Shown here one piece after another: positions 10,285-22,328 of a DNA stretch of 64,000 nt; within the stretch, counting starts at the first letter, position 1; each line of letters opens with the position of its first letter. The position numbers were made by a program, and so were the translations under genes. The stretch is from positions 17,072,965 through 17,136,964 of the forward strand of contig NC_037682.1 of NCBI RefSeq assembly GCF_003255815.1. Reading direction: 5' to 3'. Source of the DNA: Theropithecus gelada. Lineage: Eukaryota; Chordata; Mammalia; Primates; Cercopithecidae. Below the pieces are notes generated by a model that was given only the letters and a program-made list of their open reading frames with translations, was not told the DNA's origin and searched no databases.

Positions 10285-13200
10285 AAAAGGACTATATTTC
10301 TTCTATTTCTAGCACAGAACCAATGGAAAATAACAGTAGTTGAAAATAGGAAAAAATGCTGATTGGCATGCATACTTAACGAAATTGAAGTGCATCTGTT
10401 TTGATCATCTTACCTCAAGATTAAATCACATTCATTCACTTCAGGTGAGAAAGCAAAATCCAGAGAGAGAAAGTAAAACCCCCAGTCTCATATATATGTT
10501 ATCATATGCCTCTCTTCTCTCACCTTTTATTAATGTTTATTTAGCTGTTTCTAAACGTTATTTAGTTTTTATTTTGTACAAGATATTGAGTTTTGAAACA
10601 ACTTCTGTATTTTGGGATGTGGTCACATCTATGTTATCTATCGGCAAACATTTGGAAATGTTTGCTTTATTTTAGACCCATAAGTGAAACATATCCACAT
10701 TTCACCTTTTGAATATTGCCATGCCTGATTATCACATCCACTCACAAATACTCTGCAATTTCTCTGCAAGTGTATCCACTCATGGGCTTTGTAAGTTCTT
10801 CTCGTGAAACTCTATTGTACACACGTCTGCACCTCCGCCAATGTGGTCTCGAGCCCTGATAGTCAAGATGTTGTGTGACATAATAGAAAGAAGAGCAAAA
10901 TTACACAAACTTGATTCTAAAATGACAGTGCTGTAACCCCAGGTAAATTATTTAACTTAATAGAAATTCTCTTATCCCATTTGTGAAATAACAGTTTCAA
11001 TTTCACTACTACATATCATATTAATGGTTATTTCAACCATGAAATTAAATCACTTCTGTCAGTATGAAATATTCATAAAACCCTGATAGGAAGGCAGAGA
11101 GAAGGTAAAGCAATAAAAGAAACTTTTAGAGAGAAAGCAAGACCTGGTTGATTTGAAAGGAGGTGGAGTGAAGTCTTACGTAATTTCTCCATGTACAAAC
11201 TCAGAATACTTTAGGATTTTCCAGGACTGACTTTGCTTTGTATTTTAAACATTTGTCTATCAACTGAAACAAAGAAAATGGGTGTAAAAAAGAGAAGACT
11301 GTCCCTTAATGTCAACATTGCTTCATACATCTTTCTAATCTTTCAAGTTTTATTCGGGTTGTATTTATTCTCCCAGTTTGGTTGATTTATAGTTCTGGAA
11401 GAGATCATCACTGAATGATAATTTTGATGGGTTTAGGAAAATCGCAACATTTATTTAAATAGATGAATGTTCAGTGGTGAAATTTCAGGCACTACAATGG
11501 GGTCGTTGGTATGTTTGGATGGAAAAGGGCATGTGGAATAGTTTTGATTAAAGGAGCTTTTAGGACTGTTTCTCAAATCAACCACAGATATAAGTGATTC
11601 CTCCAATTACAGGTTGTCTAGCAGAGACCTGTAGATCCTCTCAAGATCCACCCAGCTGAATGCTGACAACACCTACTGAACTCTGTGCTCTCGGCTATCC
11701 CTGTGCAGTGACATTGTGGCTAACACTTCCAGCTTTTGGGAAACTACAGGGCTGTGTTTCTTCAGGTATTCATGTTAGAGTTGGCACAGTATTCATTACA
11801 GGCGTGCCATCTCTTGTGCATTACAAAATAATGATTATAAACGTAATAGTAATAATATGATTTAGGTACAGACTGACGCACATTCCCTGCTTTTACATAC
11901 TCATTCCTCTTCAGTTTTCCTGCTGAATTAAAAGAAATATACTATCCTCCACTAAGAGAACCCTTCAACTTAAGGAAGCTCACATCATAGCAGTTTTGGG
12001 CAACAATTATTTATGTTGCTTGGCTCTCATCTACAAGAAACTGGGCTTTTGCACACAAGCCTGAGGATTTTTCCTCTACTGTCCATATCACAATGTTCTA
12101 GAGGAATTTTTTTTCATTCACCAAGATATTTTATTAAGGGACTAATTTATCTTGATTGCAGGATTGAGATTTAAAGTTCCATTTATCAGAATGTGCATCC
12201 TAGTAAAGGCTGCTAACCTGAATCATGGCCTCTCTTGACTCCGACTGATGCAGTAGCATCTTGCTGTTTATCTCAAGCCAATATCCATCGCAAGGATGCC
12301 TTCCTCCTTTTACTGAGTATTTTGGGCATAATGACTCACTTTCCTTTGAAATTATTGACATTTTCTTATTCATATCCATCCTACCCTACCTCATAGTCAT
12401 GTTTAGGTGCATGTTATTATCTCCACTATCATCGTTGTAATAATTTGGTTATCTCTGTATTTCAAAGAACAATCTCTATCAATTATATTACAAATGTTCA
12501 AAATCTAACAATTTAATTATCTTTTTCCACAAATATTCTGTATTTAGTTTAAAAAAAAAAAACTCACCAGTATTTTCCTGAGCTTGAGTTCACTTTATGT
12601 TTCTATCTCTTCTTGAGTTAATTTGGGTGCAGCTGCGCAAAGCAAAGTAACAGTGATGCCTGAGGAATTCCTTTGTGAATAATTAGTACCAGAAAATACC
12701 TGACCCCCCAAACTGAAAGGCTGGTAGAAATCAGTCTTTGTTGTTCCTGGTTTTGTCACCTAATGATATCTGCCATTTCACAGGGTCTCTGGCAATAAAT
12801 GCTCTTTTCTCTATTCTTATAGGTCTATTTAAAGAGGAAGATGCAAAATGATAAATGACCTTGGAGACAGCTTTTCCCCAAAGTCTTCCTCCATAGTCAA
12901 AATCAAATTGCAACCCTACCAATGAACTTTAATTCTAGTGTCTGTTCAATGTTTTAAAATTAAATTTTAAAAATTATTGCTAAATACAAAAACCGATCAA
13001 TTCTCATATTAATGACTGTGGCCCTAATCCAAAGCAATTCAGCAAAGAGAAGTAATAATTTTATCATTCTAAACCTTGTTTTTTGAATTAATATGCTTTA
13101 TTATATGCATTAAATAGTCCATATTTGATATAACATATTAAGATATCTGTTTTATGTTATTTATTGAATTGTAATTGTTCTTTCTTGAAAGCTATATTTT

Positions 13201-13635
13201 AATACAAAATAGTATATTCGATTGTGCTATTTGGGAACATTGCTTTTCTTCTTAATTGATTCTATGCTGATTTATGGAGAAATAGGTGGGATAAGGTTCA
13301 TGTTTGGCCTATGCTTGGAGTAAGTATGGGTTGAATTTAATTCATTTACTTTTATATTGTAAATCCTTAAGGTTGACTCACGAAAACTAATAATAATCTT
13401 GCTTTTTCTCTTCCTATTCCTATTAGTTTCTTTCCCCATGCTTGACTTTTTACTTTACTCTTCTTACCTTATCTCACATTTTTCTTTATTTCGAACAACA
13501 TCCAAAATGTCAAAGAGATCCTGCTTACATTTTCACTATCTGGAGTTAGCAGAAGAAATGAGTGAAACATTAAGAGCAGGAAGTAAAAAAGCAATTAGGC
13601 ACAGGTTTGTGGAAACATTCATCATGATTAAGCTA
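10285..13635. other. Unassigned intergenic DNA between OR4S2-like gene and MLT1
   Basis: No gene was found. A weak antisense MIR may lie at about 10855-11095 ('ggtaaattatttaactt', then 'ttgtgaaata'). It should hold the noncoding first exon and promoter of the OR4S2-like gene, but no defined element can be pointed out. ORFs here are under 112 codons and featureless. Confidence 0.4.
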
Positions 13636-14118
13636 GTGTGTTAGTTTCCTGTTGCTACTGCAACAAATTACTACAAGCTTAGTGACTTAATACAAAGTCA
13701 GTATTTCACATTTCTGCAGGTGAGAAGTCCAAAATGAGGCTCACTGGGCTAAAATCAAGGCATTGTAATGGATAAATCCTTCTGAAGTCTGTAGGGGAAA
13801 ACTCATTCCCTTAATTCTTCCAGTTTCTAGAATCTACCTGCTTCCTTATGACTCCTTTCCTTCATCTCTAAAGCGGGCAGTGTAGCATCGTCAAATCTAA
13901 CTTCTGCTTCACTTTCCTACTTTAAATAAACCTTGTGAATACATTGAGCCCACATGGAAGTGCAAGATAACATCTTTGTTTTAAGGTCCACTTATTGGCA
14001 AACTTAATTTTTATCTACAACCTTTATCACCTTATCCTGTAACAAAATATATTGATAAGTTCTGAGGACTAAGATGCGAACATCTTTGGGGAATCCCTAT
14101 TCTGCTACTCAGTTACTT
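13636..14118 (-). mobile_element. MLT1-type LTR (ERVL-MaLR), antisense
   Basis: The plus strand opens with 'gtgttagtttcctgttgcta', passes through 'gaagtccaaaatgaggctca' and 'ctgggctaaaatcaaggca', and ends near 'gacatctttgggg'-like sequence. This is the reverse complement of an MLT1 LTR. It is a solo, diverged, ancient copy. Confidence 0.75.
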
Positions 14119-14787
14119 AGATGAGTAAAATTATCTATTTTAAGGTAATTTTTGTAAAGGGTATAAAACCCAGATCTAGATTGGGGTGTGAATTATTCGA
14201 TGCTGATGAAGAATTTATTTGTGGCAGGTTAATTATAATGAATTATTCTGTGGAAGAATTAACTATAAAATATGATAAATTCCTTTGATTTAGTTGTTGA
14301 CTATACTGTTCTATATATGTCTGTTAATCCTGCTTTGGATCATTTGATGGTTTTGGATCAAATTCTGTCTATCCTTCTCTATCCATGTGAAGTTAGAATT
14401 TGTAAATGTTTCTATCTTGCAAATTCCATTAATATTTAATTATTTAAAACATAATAATCAATATTGCTTCCAATGCTAACATATTTGCCTGCTTTATCCT
14501 TTTCATGCTTTCAGTTTCACTTTTGTGTGTATGTGTAATCAATGGTTTAGGTGCATCTTCTGTGAAAGCACATTTGACAAACTGTATTTTAAACCTTTAT
14601 GATAATTTTCATTATTCTGTTGAAGAATTTACTTCATTTTGTTAATTTTGTTCTAACTTGTATATTTTAATTGGCTTGTTTGATCATTTTTTGCTTTTAT
14701 TTTTGTTTCTGACCAATTTTTATGTTTCCTTCCTATTTTCTTGCCTTTTATTTGGAATGATATTGTTTCTTTTTAAAAATACATCCC
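14119..14787. other. Unassigned AT-rich DNA
   Basis: No gene. T-rich sequence that may belong to the antisense old L1 seen further on, but I could not align it. Confidence 0.35.
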
Positions 14788-15085
14788 TGGTAGGGTGTGG
14801 TGGGTCATGCCTGTAATCCCAGCACTTTGGGAGGCCGAGGTAGGCAGATCATAAGGTCAGGAGTTCAAAACCAGCCTGGCCAATATGGTGAAACCCTGTC
14901 TCTATTGAAAATACAAAAATTAGCTGGGTGTGGTGGTGCACGCCTGTAGTCCCAGCTACTCAGGAGACTGAGGCAGGAGAATCGCTTGAACCCGGGAGGC
15001 AGAGGTTGCAATGTACCCAGATTGCACCACTGCACTCCAGCCTGGTGATAGAGCGAGAGTCTGTCTCAAAAAATAATAATAATAC
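14788..15085 (+). mobile_element. Alu SINE, full length
   Basis: Both monomers are present from 'ggtagggtgtggtgggtcatg' to the tail 'ctcaaaaaataataataata'. Divergence suggests AluS. The 81-codon ORF inside is an Alu shadow. Confidence 0.9.
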
Positions 15086-15339
15086 ATTTTTATGTCTCTT
15101 TTCCTCTCCCGCAATTTTAGTAATTACTCAAAAAATCATATCTGTACATTATTATTACCAAGTCCAAATTTAATCAGTATCTTTTCTCTCCTACTAAGCA
15201 ATACTTCTTTTCAATTTACATGATGTTGTGGTCTACGTTTTTCGTTCTTGCTTCTATTTTTCATCTTCTATATATTAGACATGTTTAATATTTTTAACAC
15301 AATATCTCAGTTTACAGATAAGGTTAGTATTTTCCTGAT

Positions 15340-16330
15340 TCACTATTCCTTCCTGGATTTTAAATTTTCCTTCTTGGAACATCTTTCCTCTTAATAAAAA
15401 TTAATATTTACAACTACTTTAAGTGAGTGTGTCTGTATAGTAAATTCTTGGTCATTTTTAAATGGCGGTTTATTTTGTTTTATTCTACTGAAGACTCCCC
15501 ACTTCACTTTTCTTGAAAAACTATGGAATTCAAGGATAATATTTTACATTTGGCATTTTTAAAATGTAATGCTATTTTCTTCTGGCTTGTAGTCTTTCTG
15601 TGTTTTGAATTATTTTATTTATTTATTTATTTATTCATTTATTTGAGACGGAGTTTGGCTCTTGTTGCCCAGACTGGAGTGCAATGGTGCGATCTCCGCT
15701 CACTGCAACCTCCACCTCTCAGGTTGAAGCGATTCTCCTGCCTCAGCTTCCCGAGTAGCTGGGGTTACAGGCACGCACTACCACGCCCAGCGAATCTTGC
15801 AGTTTTAGTAGAGATTGGGTTTCTCCATGTTGGTCAGGCTGGTCTCTAACTCCTGACCTCAGGTGATCTGCCCGCCTTGGCCTCCCAAAGTGCTGGGATT
15901 GCCGGCGTGAGTCACCGCACCTGGCCCCGTGTTTCAAATTATTATTAATTAGAAGTAATATTTTGTAGGGCTCTTTCAGAGAGCAACTCTTTTACTTTGT
16001 TGTAATTTTTTTCTAAATATTTCTCATAGTTCTGGAAATTGTCAATTATTATCTCTTTAAATGTATTTTCTCACTATTTTATAAATCCTGAAGTCTGGTA
16101 GACATATGTTGCTCCCTTTTATTCCATTTCTAAGGTCTGTTAATATCCCTTTAACTTTTTCCATATATTTGTCTCTCTCTCCTTTGTTTTGAGTAAATTT
16201 GTTGATATCTGGAATTCACTAGGAAACACTACTGTTTTATCCACTGAGTTTCTAATAAAAATATCATTTTATTTATTTATTGAAGTTATTTTGTTATCTA
16301 ACAGCCCAGAAAATTTTTAAACTAAATGTA
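15340..16330 (-). mobile_element. Old L1 (L1M/HAL1-like), antisense, split by an Alu
   Basis: Before the Alu, phrases such as 'ggaattcaaggataatattt' and 'ttcttctggcttgtagtc' match the antisense 5'/ORF1-side of old L1. After it, 'attatctctttaaatgtatt' and 'gtagacatatgttgctccc' continue in order. The inserted Alu occupies about 15607-15927. No coding potential. Confidence 0.45.
15607..15927 (-). mobile_element. Alu SINE, full length, reverse orientation
   Basis: It starts with a (ATTT)n run, the reverse of the A tail, then 'gagacggagtttggctc', and ends with 'caccgcacctggcc'. It is nested in old L1 sequence. ORFs on both strands within it are Alu shadows. Confidence 0.92.
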
Positions 16331-17230
16331 ATTTGACTTTAAAATCATTTTCTATTTTATACAATAAAGATTTATATTATGTTTTGTGTCCATTAACTAC
16401 AATAAATCCCGTCTTTGTATGCTTGTATGCTGTGCTCTGGCATAGCTGTTTCCAACCTAATTTCCTCCTATATTCAGTCATTTTTATTGTGTGATCAGTT
16501 GCTCTTGAGCAAATTTTTTCTTCTTTTAATTTTTGGTTTTCTATATGAGCAGATTTATTTCAACTATGCCTTAAATATAAATTCCTGAAAAGACTTTATT
16601 TTTTGCATTAGATGTCTGCACACACGTGTGTATGTGTCTGAGGGTGTGTGTGACAGTCCAGTGTTAGCATAAACTCATAGCACGCCTTCTTCATTTGGCA
16701 TCACTGCCCTTATTGGGAGTTCAGTGAAGTACATTATTTTTCCTTCTTAGAAGCTAAATACAGAATGTTTCCAGTTTCATTTAATATGGCAAGTGACTTC
16801 ATATGCTACAATGAATATTCTATTTGATAACATTTTTCAGTGGTGATACTTCTGTGTTAATCTTGCTATCATAATCTAATGCTGCATCCCTGGAAGTTTT
16901 TCTAAGCTTCATTGTGTAAACTACCATTCTAAGAGCATTCATCCTTTTTTCCTGTGATTCACAGACAGGTTTGCATTAATCAGCTTATCTCGTATCCCAC
17001 TGTGTGGATCCTAGAAGTGTAAGCTATTTCACATATTTATTTCTAAATCTTTTATTTCACTTAGTGTTTTTCTATGGCTAATTATTTTTTCAATTAATAT
17101 CTTTCATTTATATGAGTAATATATTATGAAAGATATGAATACAAATATAGTACTACTTTCTTAAAATTGTTTTAATTACATTATAAAGCATAATGAAATA
17201 ATAAAAGACATATATTCACTAAAAAGTACG
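16331..17230. other. Unassigned AT-rich intergenic DNA
   Basis: No gene and no confidently named repeat. Confidence 0.4.
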
Positions 17231-17234
17231 TTTC

Positions 17235-17480
17235 AAAATGTTCAAAGCAGCACTATACATAATAACCCTAAATGGGAAACCACCCAAATGCCTGGCAACA
17301 AGGGAATGGATAAATTAATCATTATATATTCACATCATAAGATACCGTATACATTAATGAAAACAATCAGAAAACTTGCCAACATGAGAAATGACTCACA
17401 ACTGAAATACTGAGAAGGCACACATTCAGCAGCAAAATCTATATCACTCTTATTCTTCAAAGTACAGGAACAGATAAAAA
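17235..17480 (+). mobile_element. L1 3' region fragment
   Basis: Phrases 'gttcaaagcagcactata', 'ccacccaaatgcctggcaac' and 'ggaatggataaatta' are the familiar L1 ORF2 C-terminal segment. Diverged and 5' truncated. Confidence 0.75.
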
Positions 17481-17481
17481 C

Positions 17482-17520
17482 ATTATTATTATTACTATTA
17501 TTATTATTATTATTATTATC
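17482..17520. repeat. (ATT)n microsatellite at Alu tail
   Basis: About 12 imperfect ATT/ACT units. On the reverse strand it forms the tail of the following antisense Alu. Confidence 0.85.
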
Positions 17521-17780
17521 ATTTGAGATGGAGTCTTGCTCTGTCACCCAAGCTAGAGTGCAGTGGCATGATGTCAGCTCACTGCAAACTCCGCCTCCCC
17601 GGTTCAAGCTATTCTCCTGCCTCAGCCTCCTGAGTAGCTGGGATTAAAGGCGTTCCCATTGCGCCCGGCTAATTTTTGTAATTTTAGAAGAGACAGGGTT
17701 TCATCATCTTGGTCAGGCTAGTCTCGAACTCCTGATCTCGTGATCCACCCACCTCAGCCTCCCAAAGTGCTGGGATTACA
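17521..17780 (-). mobile_element. Alu SINE, reverse orientation, 5' end missing
   Basis: It runs from 'atttgagatggagtcttgct' to 'gctgggattacaatac'. The last 25 or so bases expected at the Alu 5' end are absent. Confidence 0.9.
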
Positions 17781-18184
17781 ATACTACAATATTTAGAAAT
17801 AAATATTGTGGTTAACTTTGGGAGGTATTAATAATAAACAGGAATAAGGAGGACCTCTGATGTGCTGATACTTCTGTCTCTTAATCCAGTTGCTGATTAC
17901 ACGATCATGCTCAATCTGCAAAAGTTCATGAGCTGTACACAGGCAATATATGCATTTTTTTGTTTAGACTTCAGCACAAATGCAAAAAGTTGAAGGTAAT
18001 ATTTCATTCATTTTCTTGGCAGTTTAAGGCATGAAAATGCATAGTCTATTTTATTTTTTCAACACAACGCCATGTAATCCGTATTTTAAAGAAATTTTCT
18101 GGTTATTTCATATCACATGAGCACAATCATAATGATTAAGAAAGGCGGAGGAGAGTATGGATAAGAATAATGTTCAACTGGTTA
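17781..18184. other. Unassigned intergenic DNA
   Basis: No gene or named repeat. This is the 3' flank of the broken OR4P4-like gene. Confidence 0.4.
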
Positions 18185-18353
18185 AAGAGACGTCAATGCC
18201 TGTAGTCCAGCTACTCGGGAGGCTGAGGCAGGACAATAGTGTGAACCTGGGAGGCGGAGCTTGCAGTGAGCTGAGATCCGGCCACTGCACTCCAGCCTGG
18301 GTGACAGAGTGAGACTCCGTCTCAAAAAAAAAAAAAAAAAGAGACGTCAATGC
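18185..18353 (+). mobile_element. 5'-truncated young Alu with perfect target-site duplications
   Basis: Only the right-hand half of an Alu is present (18200-18340), ending in an uninterrupted A17. It is flanked by gagacgtcaatgc at 18187-18199 and again at 18341-18353. The phrase gagatccggccactgcac is the form I associate with Old World monkey AluYR. The pure tail and exact duplications indicate a recent insertion. Confidence 0.9.
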
Positions 18354-18497
18354 AGAAGTATAAAATCCCAGAAGGGATATGCATCCTGTTTGCTCACTTT
18401 TCCCTCCAAACAACAAGGACAAGAGCATGATGAGAGTGAATCTTTCTCACTCATCAGTGTGGTCTCAGGGAACCATGGCATGAAAAGCAGAAACAAT

Positions 18498-19290
18498 TCA
18501 GAAAAGTTCACTTCCTTTCAGGAGTATTTGACAACACCACACTTTCCTCATGGTGTTCTTCATCTCCCTGTTTCTCAGAGCGTAGATGAGAGGGTTGAAC
18601 ATGGGAGCAATGATGGTATAAAAAAGGGCAAACACTTTATCTTCTGAGAATGTTGTGACCGGTCTAATGTAAATGAATAATGCAGGTGCAAAAAACAGGA
18701 CTACAACCATTACATGAGAACTGCAAGTGGAAAGAGCTTTGCTGCAGCTCTCTGCAGAATATGCTCTGATGGTATACAATATAAAAACGTAAGACAACAT
18801 CAAGACAACAAATGTCACCAAAGCAATTAAGCCCAAATTAGCAATGACTAAGAGACCTATCATGTGTATATTAGAACAAGCCAATTTCAGCAAAGGATAC
18901 ACATCACAGAAGTAGTGATCTATCTCATTTGGGCCACAAAACGGTACAAAGATGGTGAGAAGAAACTGACTGGCAGAGTGTATAAACCCCCCAGTACAAC
19001 AGACTATGATGATTGTGTTACACCTTTGCCTGCTCATGATGATGGTGTAGTTCAGGGGCTTGCAGACGGCCACATAGCGGTCATAGGCCATCCCTGTGAG
19101 AATGAAGATCTCTATGCCTCCGAAAAAATGGGTGGTAAAGAGTTGTATCATGCAGTTATTATAAGAAATGGTCTATCAGTAAGTCAGCCATTAATTTGGG
19201 GGTCACTGTGGATGTGTAGCAAAGGTCAGAGAGTGAGAGGTAATTGAGGAAGAAATACATGGGTTGGTGAATGAGCTGGGTGCACTGGTG
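18498..19290 (-). pseudogene. OR4P4: OR4P4-like olfactory receptor pseudogene
   Basis: The minus strand reads as a family 4 OR in two frames. The downstream part (19151 to 18498) keeps 217 codons from MIQLF to the stop, with MAYDRYVAVC, KALSTCSSH and PMFNPLIY, and closely matches remembered human OR4P4. The upstream part (about 19290-19177) encodes TM2, QLIHQPMYFFLNYLS to KLMADLL, in another frame. Between them, at about 19173-19176, eight bases seem to be missing where the family has an A-E-R-K stretch. This shift makes an early stop. Everything expected before about codon 50 (start, glycosylation site, TM1) is not recognisable upstream of 19290. Both defects mean no full receptor can be made. 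A truncated product from the internal Met would lack TM1-2. Confidence 0.88.
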
Positions 19291-19675
19291 GAAGGTGGGG
19301 AAATTCATGGACTTTTCTAGAAGTGCTTTACAATCTCAAGTGAAAAGATGGGAATAAAAATCATGCACAGCATATCTTGATGGAAATGGGCACTACCAGG
19401 TAAGAGCTGTTGGTAGACGTGGGTAGGAGATAATTAAACAGAAACAGGCTACTCTGGACAAACTGCCTAAGGGTAGCCCCGCTCTGCAAGGAGCAGTAAC
19501 AAAATGAATAAATAAACAAACAGAAATAAAATGTATTGGGGTGTTCCAGGAAGTGCTCCACGAAGGTGATGATGTCTCTCGTGGTATGATGCTGTCTTCC
19601 TTCTCCTTAATGGCAACTAAGTATAAAATAGTATAAAACATTAATGATTTGGATCTATAGGAATTTCTTTTAATT
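19291..19675. other. Unidentified sequence where the OR4P4 5' end should be
   Basis: The minus strand has two overlapping ORFs (97 codons at 19393-19686, 66 codons at 19361-19561) containing a hydrophobic stretch. Neither matches an OR N-terminus convincingly or anything I know. It may be inserted sequence or the decayed N-terminal region. Confidence 0.35.
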
Positions 19676-19780
19676 CTTTGATTCAACAGATATTTATCAA
19701 AAACCTACTTTTTCATAAATACTGAAATTTAGCAGTGAACAGATAAAGATACTCTTTCTTATGTTGCTTCATTCTAATAT
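19676..19780 (-). repeat. L2 LINE 3'-end fragment, antisense
   Basis: 'attcaacagatatttatcaa' followed by 'aacctactt' and 'agcagtgaacagataaaga' is the reverse of the L2 3' end. Ancient. Confidence 0.55.
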
Positions 19781-19852
19781 ATAGTACTATAAAAATGTGT
19801 AATGATGTCTATTTATATCTATTTATTCCTGCTTATTCATTTATTCTGGAGA

Positions 19853-19853
19853 T

Positions 19854-19893
<40 letters not shown>
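19853..19893. repeat. (GT)n microsatellite
   Basis: An almost pure run of about 20 GT units, likely polymorphic in length. Confidence 0.97.
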
Positions 19894-19894
<1 letters not shown>

Positions 19895-20520
19895 TTTTTA
19901 TAATACTTAAGAGAAGACAAATTCAATTTTTTATTTCTGTTTGCTAAAGAGCTTTCACAAACTTTCAATACAGGAAGTGAATCTCCAGTTAGTGACAGTG
20001 TGTCTGCATATGTTGTATTTACAGAGCACTGAGTTTCAACACTACTGCTATATCTGACTTACTCAAATTTGTGAAACTCAATGTAGCCCTAAGAATACCA
20101 CTAGAATACCTGACTACAACAGAAGGCAGTTGTGATGGCTCAGTGACATGCCATCACAAGGTGAATAACAACCCATCTCCCAAGGTAAAGCTTTTAAAGC
20201 ATTATTTTTGATGTAGCATTATTATGACACATGGTCAAATATTACCAAAGTGAATATTTTTTAAAGTAGGTCTTTCTCCCATCTCTAATGCCAAGAATGC
20301 AATTTCCCCACTCAGAGTCATTATAGTTTTTTCATACTCTTCTACTATAATTCATGTATTTAAATATGGAGGTGTGTGTAGTAATGACTGTAACTGATGT
20401 TAAGGAAAATGTTACAATTCTAAGCATGCAGTATTAATCTCTTACATTTCAATTTACACCATATGTCAGGGACCATTTTCTGTGTGTGTGTGTGCGCGTG
20501 TATAAACACACAGATATATG
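19894..20520. other. Unassigned intergenic DNA
   Basis: No gene. A second, short GT-rich stretch with CG (about 20481-20502) is present. Confidence 0.4.
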
Positions 20521-20524
20521 TATC

Positions 20525-21090
20525 TGCTTCATTCTAATTAATGGTTGCATAAAAATATCATCCTTGATTCTTTAATGTCCCTTCCGAGGGGCATAAAGTT
20601 GTTTCCTATCTCTTGCTACCATCTAAGGCAAAATGATTGTCCTTCTTTCTATGAATGAGTGTGTCTATAGGAAACAGAATAACTGGATCAATTTCTATAT
20701 GCAGTTGTCATATTATAGATACTGAAGTCACTTCCTAGAAGGTTGCACCCACTTACATTCCCACCAAAAGTTTGTAGGGTTGACTGTGTCCCACACCTTC
20801 GTCAAGACTATTTGTTAAGACATTCAGCAAAAGGATTACTTTATTAGCCTTATAGGTGAAATTTACCTAACTGGAATTTTAATTTGAATGTATTTAACTG
20901 TGAATGAAATTGAGCATCTTTCCAGAGGCGTACTCTTTACCATAAGGAGAACAATCTCTTTTAAGATGGGTTGTTTTCCTAATGTTCATTTGTGTCATGT
21001 TTTTCAGAAACTTATCTGTGAAATCCATTTACATTTGAAAAAGTTATGCTTTTGTCTCGCATATGTGTTGTAAATGTATTTTATCATATA
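20525..21090 (-). mobile_element. Old L1 (L1M-like) fragment, antisense
   Basis: 'ataggaaacagaataactgg', 'ttgcacccacttacattccc' and 'aaattgagcatctttccag' follow the antisense L1 ORF2/3' order. Diverged by many substitutions. The 61-codon plus-strand ORF here is not a gene. Confidence 0.6.
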
Positions 21091-22054
21091 GGCACTTCCC
21101 TTTTAATTTTTTACTGTGTTACCATGTGGAATATATATGTGAAAAGGTATATGGAACAATTTGTTCAATATTTGATATATGCAAATAAATATTAATTCTC
21201 TCTATATATTTAACTTCTCTTTCTTGCAGTCAGGATATGGGATTCTCAAGAACATACAAACTAAAAATTCTATTGAAAGTTTCAGTCCTGACTCGGAGCA
21301 CATAGATCTCATTTTCTAAGTCACTGATGCTTTCCTGTAAAACTGAAATTTGAAAGAATGTCCTGATATATATGTCAAGTATTCTTCCACTTTTTTCCTC
21401 ATTTTAGTCTCAGTATCTACTTGTCTCTTAAGAAAACTTTTTGAAGAACCCAGAAGAATAATGAAAGAGGGAAGAATTTAACTTTGGACAACACAGTAGA
21501 ACAAGGCAGTGCAAAGTTGAATAATAAAGGATGAATTTGGAGCTGAAAAGAATTAGAAAATTTTCAGAGGTAAATTAAAAGGAAATAAAGATAGTCAAGG
21601 CAAGAGGTTAAAATAATGCTCATGTTGGGCTGGAATGACTGACATTTTGCTCAGTGCAAAAATTTTATGTTTATTCTCTGTGTGTGTGTGTGTGCACGCG
21701 TGTGCGTACACGTGCTCGCCCACATACATGTAAATTTTATTAAGGAAGGTATTCTGAAGTATTTAAATAATCATTATTAGAATGATCAGTATATTTACTA
21801 AGTAAATATATTATAATGGTACTATCAGGTTCAAATAATGTGAAAGCCTATTGAAGTAAGTAATGTACATTTTCTTCTGTTATTGCAACAGAGTACAAAA
21901 TATTTATTATTCCTGGCTATAAGCTAAAGAAACACATTCAGCTCAGAAAGATACCTACTCATACCAACCCTCTAAACTAATGTTTACTTTGTTTGAAAAA
22001 TCATTTGTTTTTAAGTTATTTTTCTATTTCTCATTGTATTATTTTCATGTGTAA
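21091..22054. other. Unassigned DNA upstream of OR4C11-like gene
   Basis: No gene. It contains a short GT/GC alternating run (21679-21716, ...gtgtgtgcacgcgtgtgcg...) that could adopt Z-DNA. It would be intronic or promoter sequence of the OR4C11-like gene. Confidence 0.4.
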
Positions 22055-22121
22055 TTGTGTCATGCCACTGCAGTCCGGCCTAGAGGAGAGTGTGACACTC
22101 TGTCTCCAAAAAAAAAAAAAG
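22055..22121 (+). mobile_element. Alu 3'-end fragment
   Basis: Only the last 55 bases of an Alu ('catgccactgcagtccggcc', 'gacactctgtctcc') plus an A13 tail are present. A partial flanking repeat, gtaatt, occurs on both sides. It looks like a severely 5'-truncated insertion. Confidence 0.75.
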
Positions 22122-22261
22122 TAATTTGGTAAATATATTGAATAGTTACTATGAATTCATTTTACTAAGAAAAAATACACAGATTTGTGAATAATAACCC
22201 ATTGGAAAGTTGCAATTTCATTGCTAAGAATATGTATTTGACTTCCAAATCGAGCGTTTAT

Positions 22262-22284
22262 TTCCTTTTTTTCTTCCTTTGCAG
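22262..22284 (+). promoter_or_regulatory. 3' splice acceptor of the OR4C11-like coding exon
   Basis: A long pyrimidine run ending in tcttcctttgcag at 22284 is a strong acceptor. The exon would begin at 22285, giving 44 nt of 5' UTR before the ATG at 22329. Confidence 0.75.
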
Positions 22285-22328
22285 ATTAACTATTTCCTAT
22301 CTGTGGTTTCTTCACATCAACTGAAACA

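Noticed and set aside
21679..21716. Alternating purine-pyrimidine run as a regulatory Z-DNA element of the OR4C11-like gene
   Set aside because: Short and similar to many genomic GT/GC runs. No evidence ties it to regulation.
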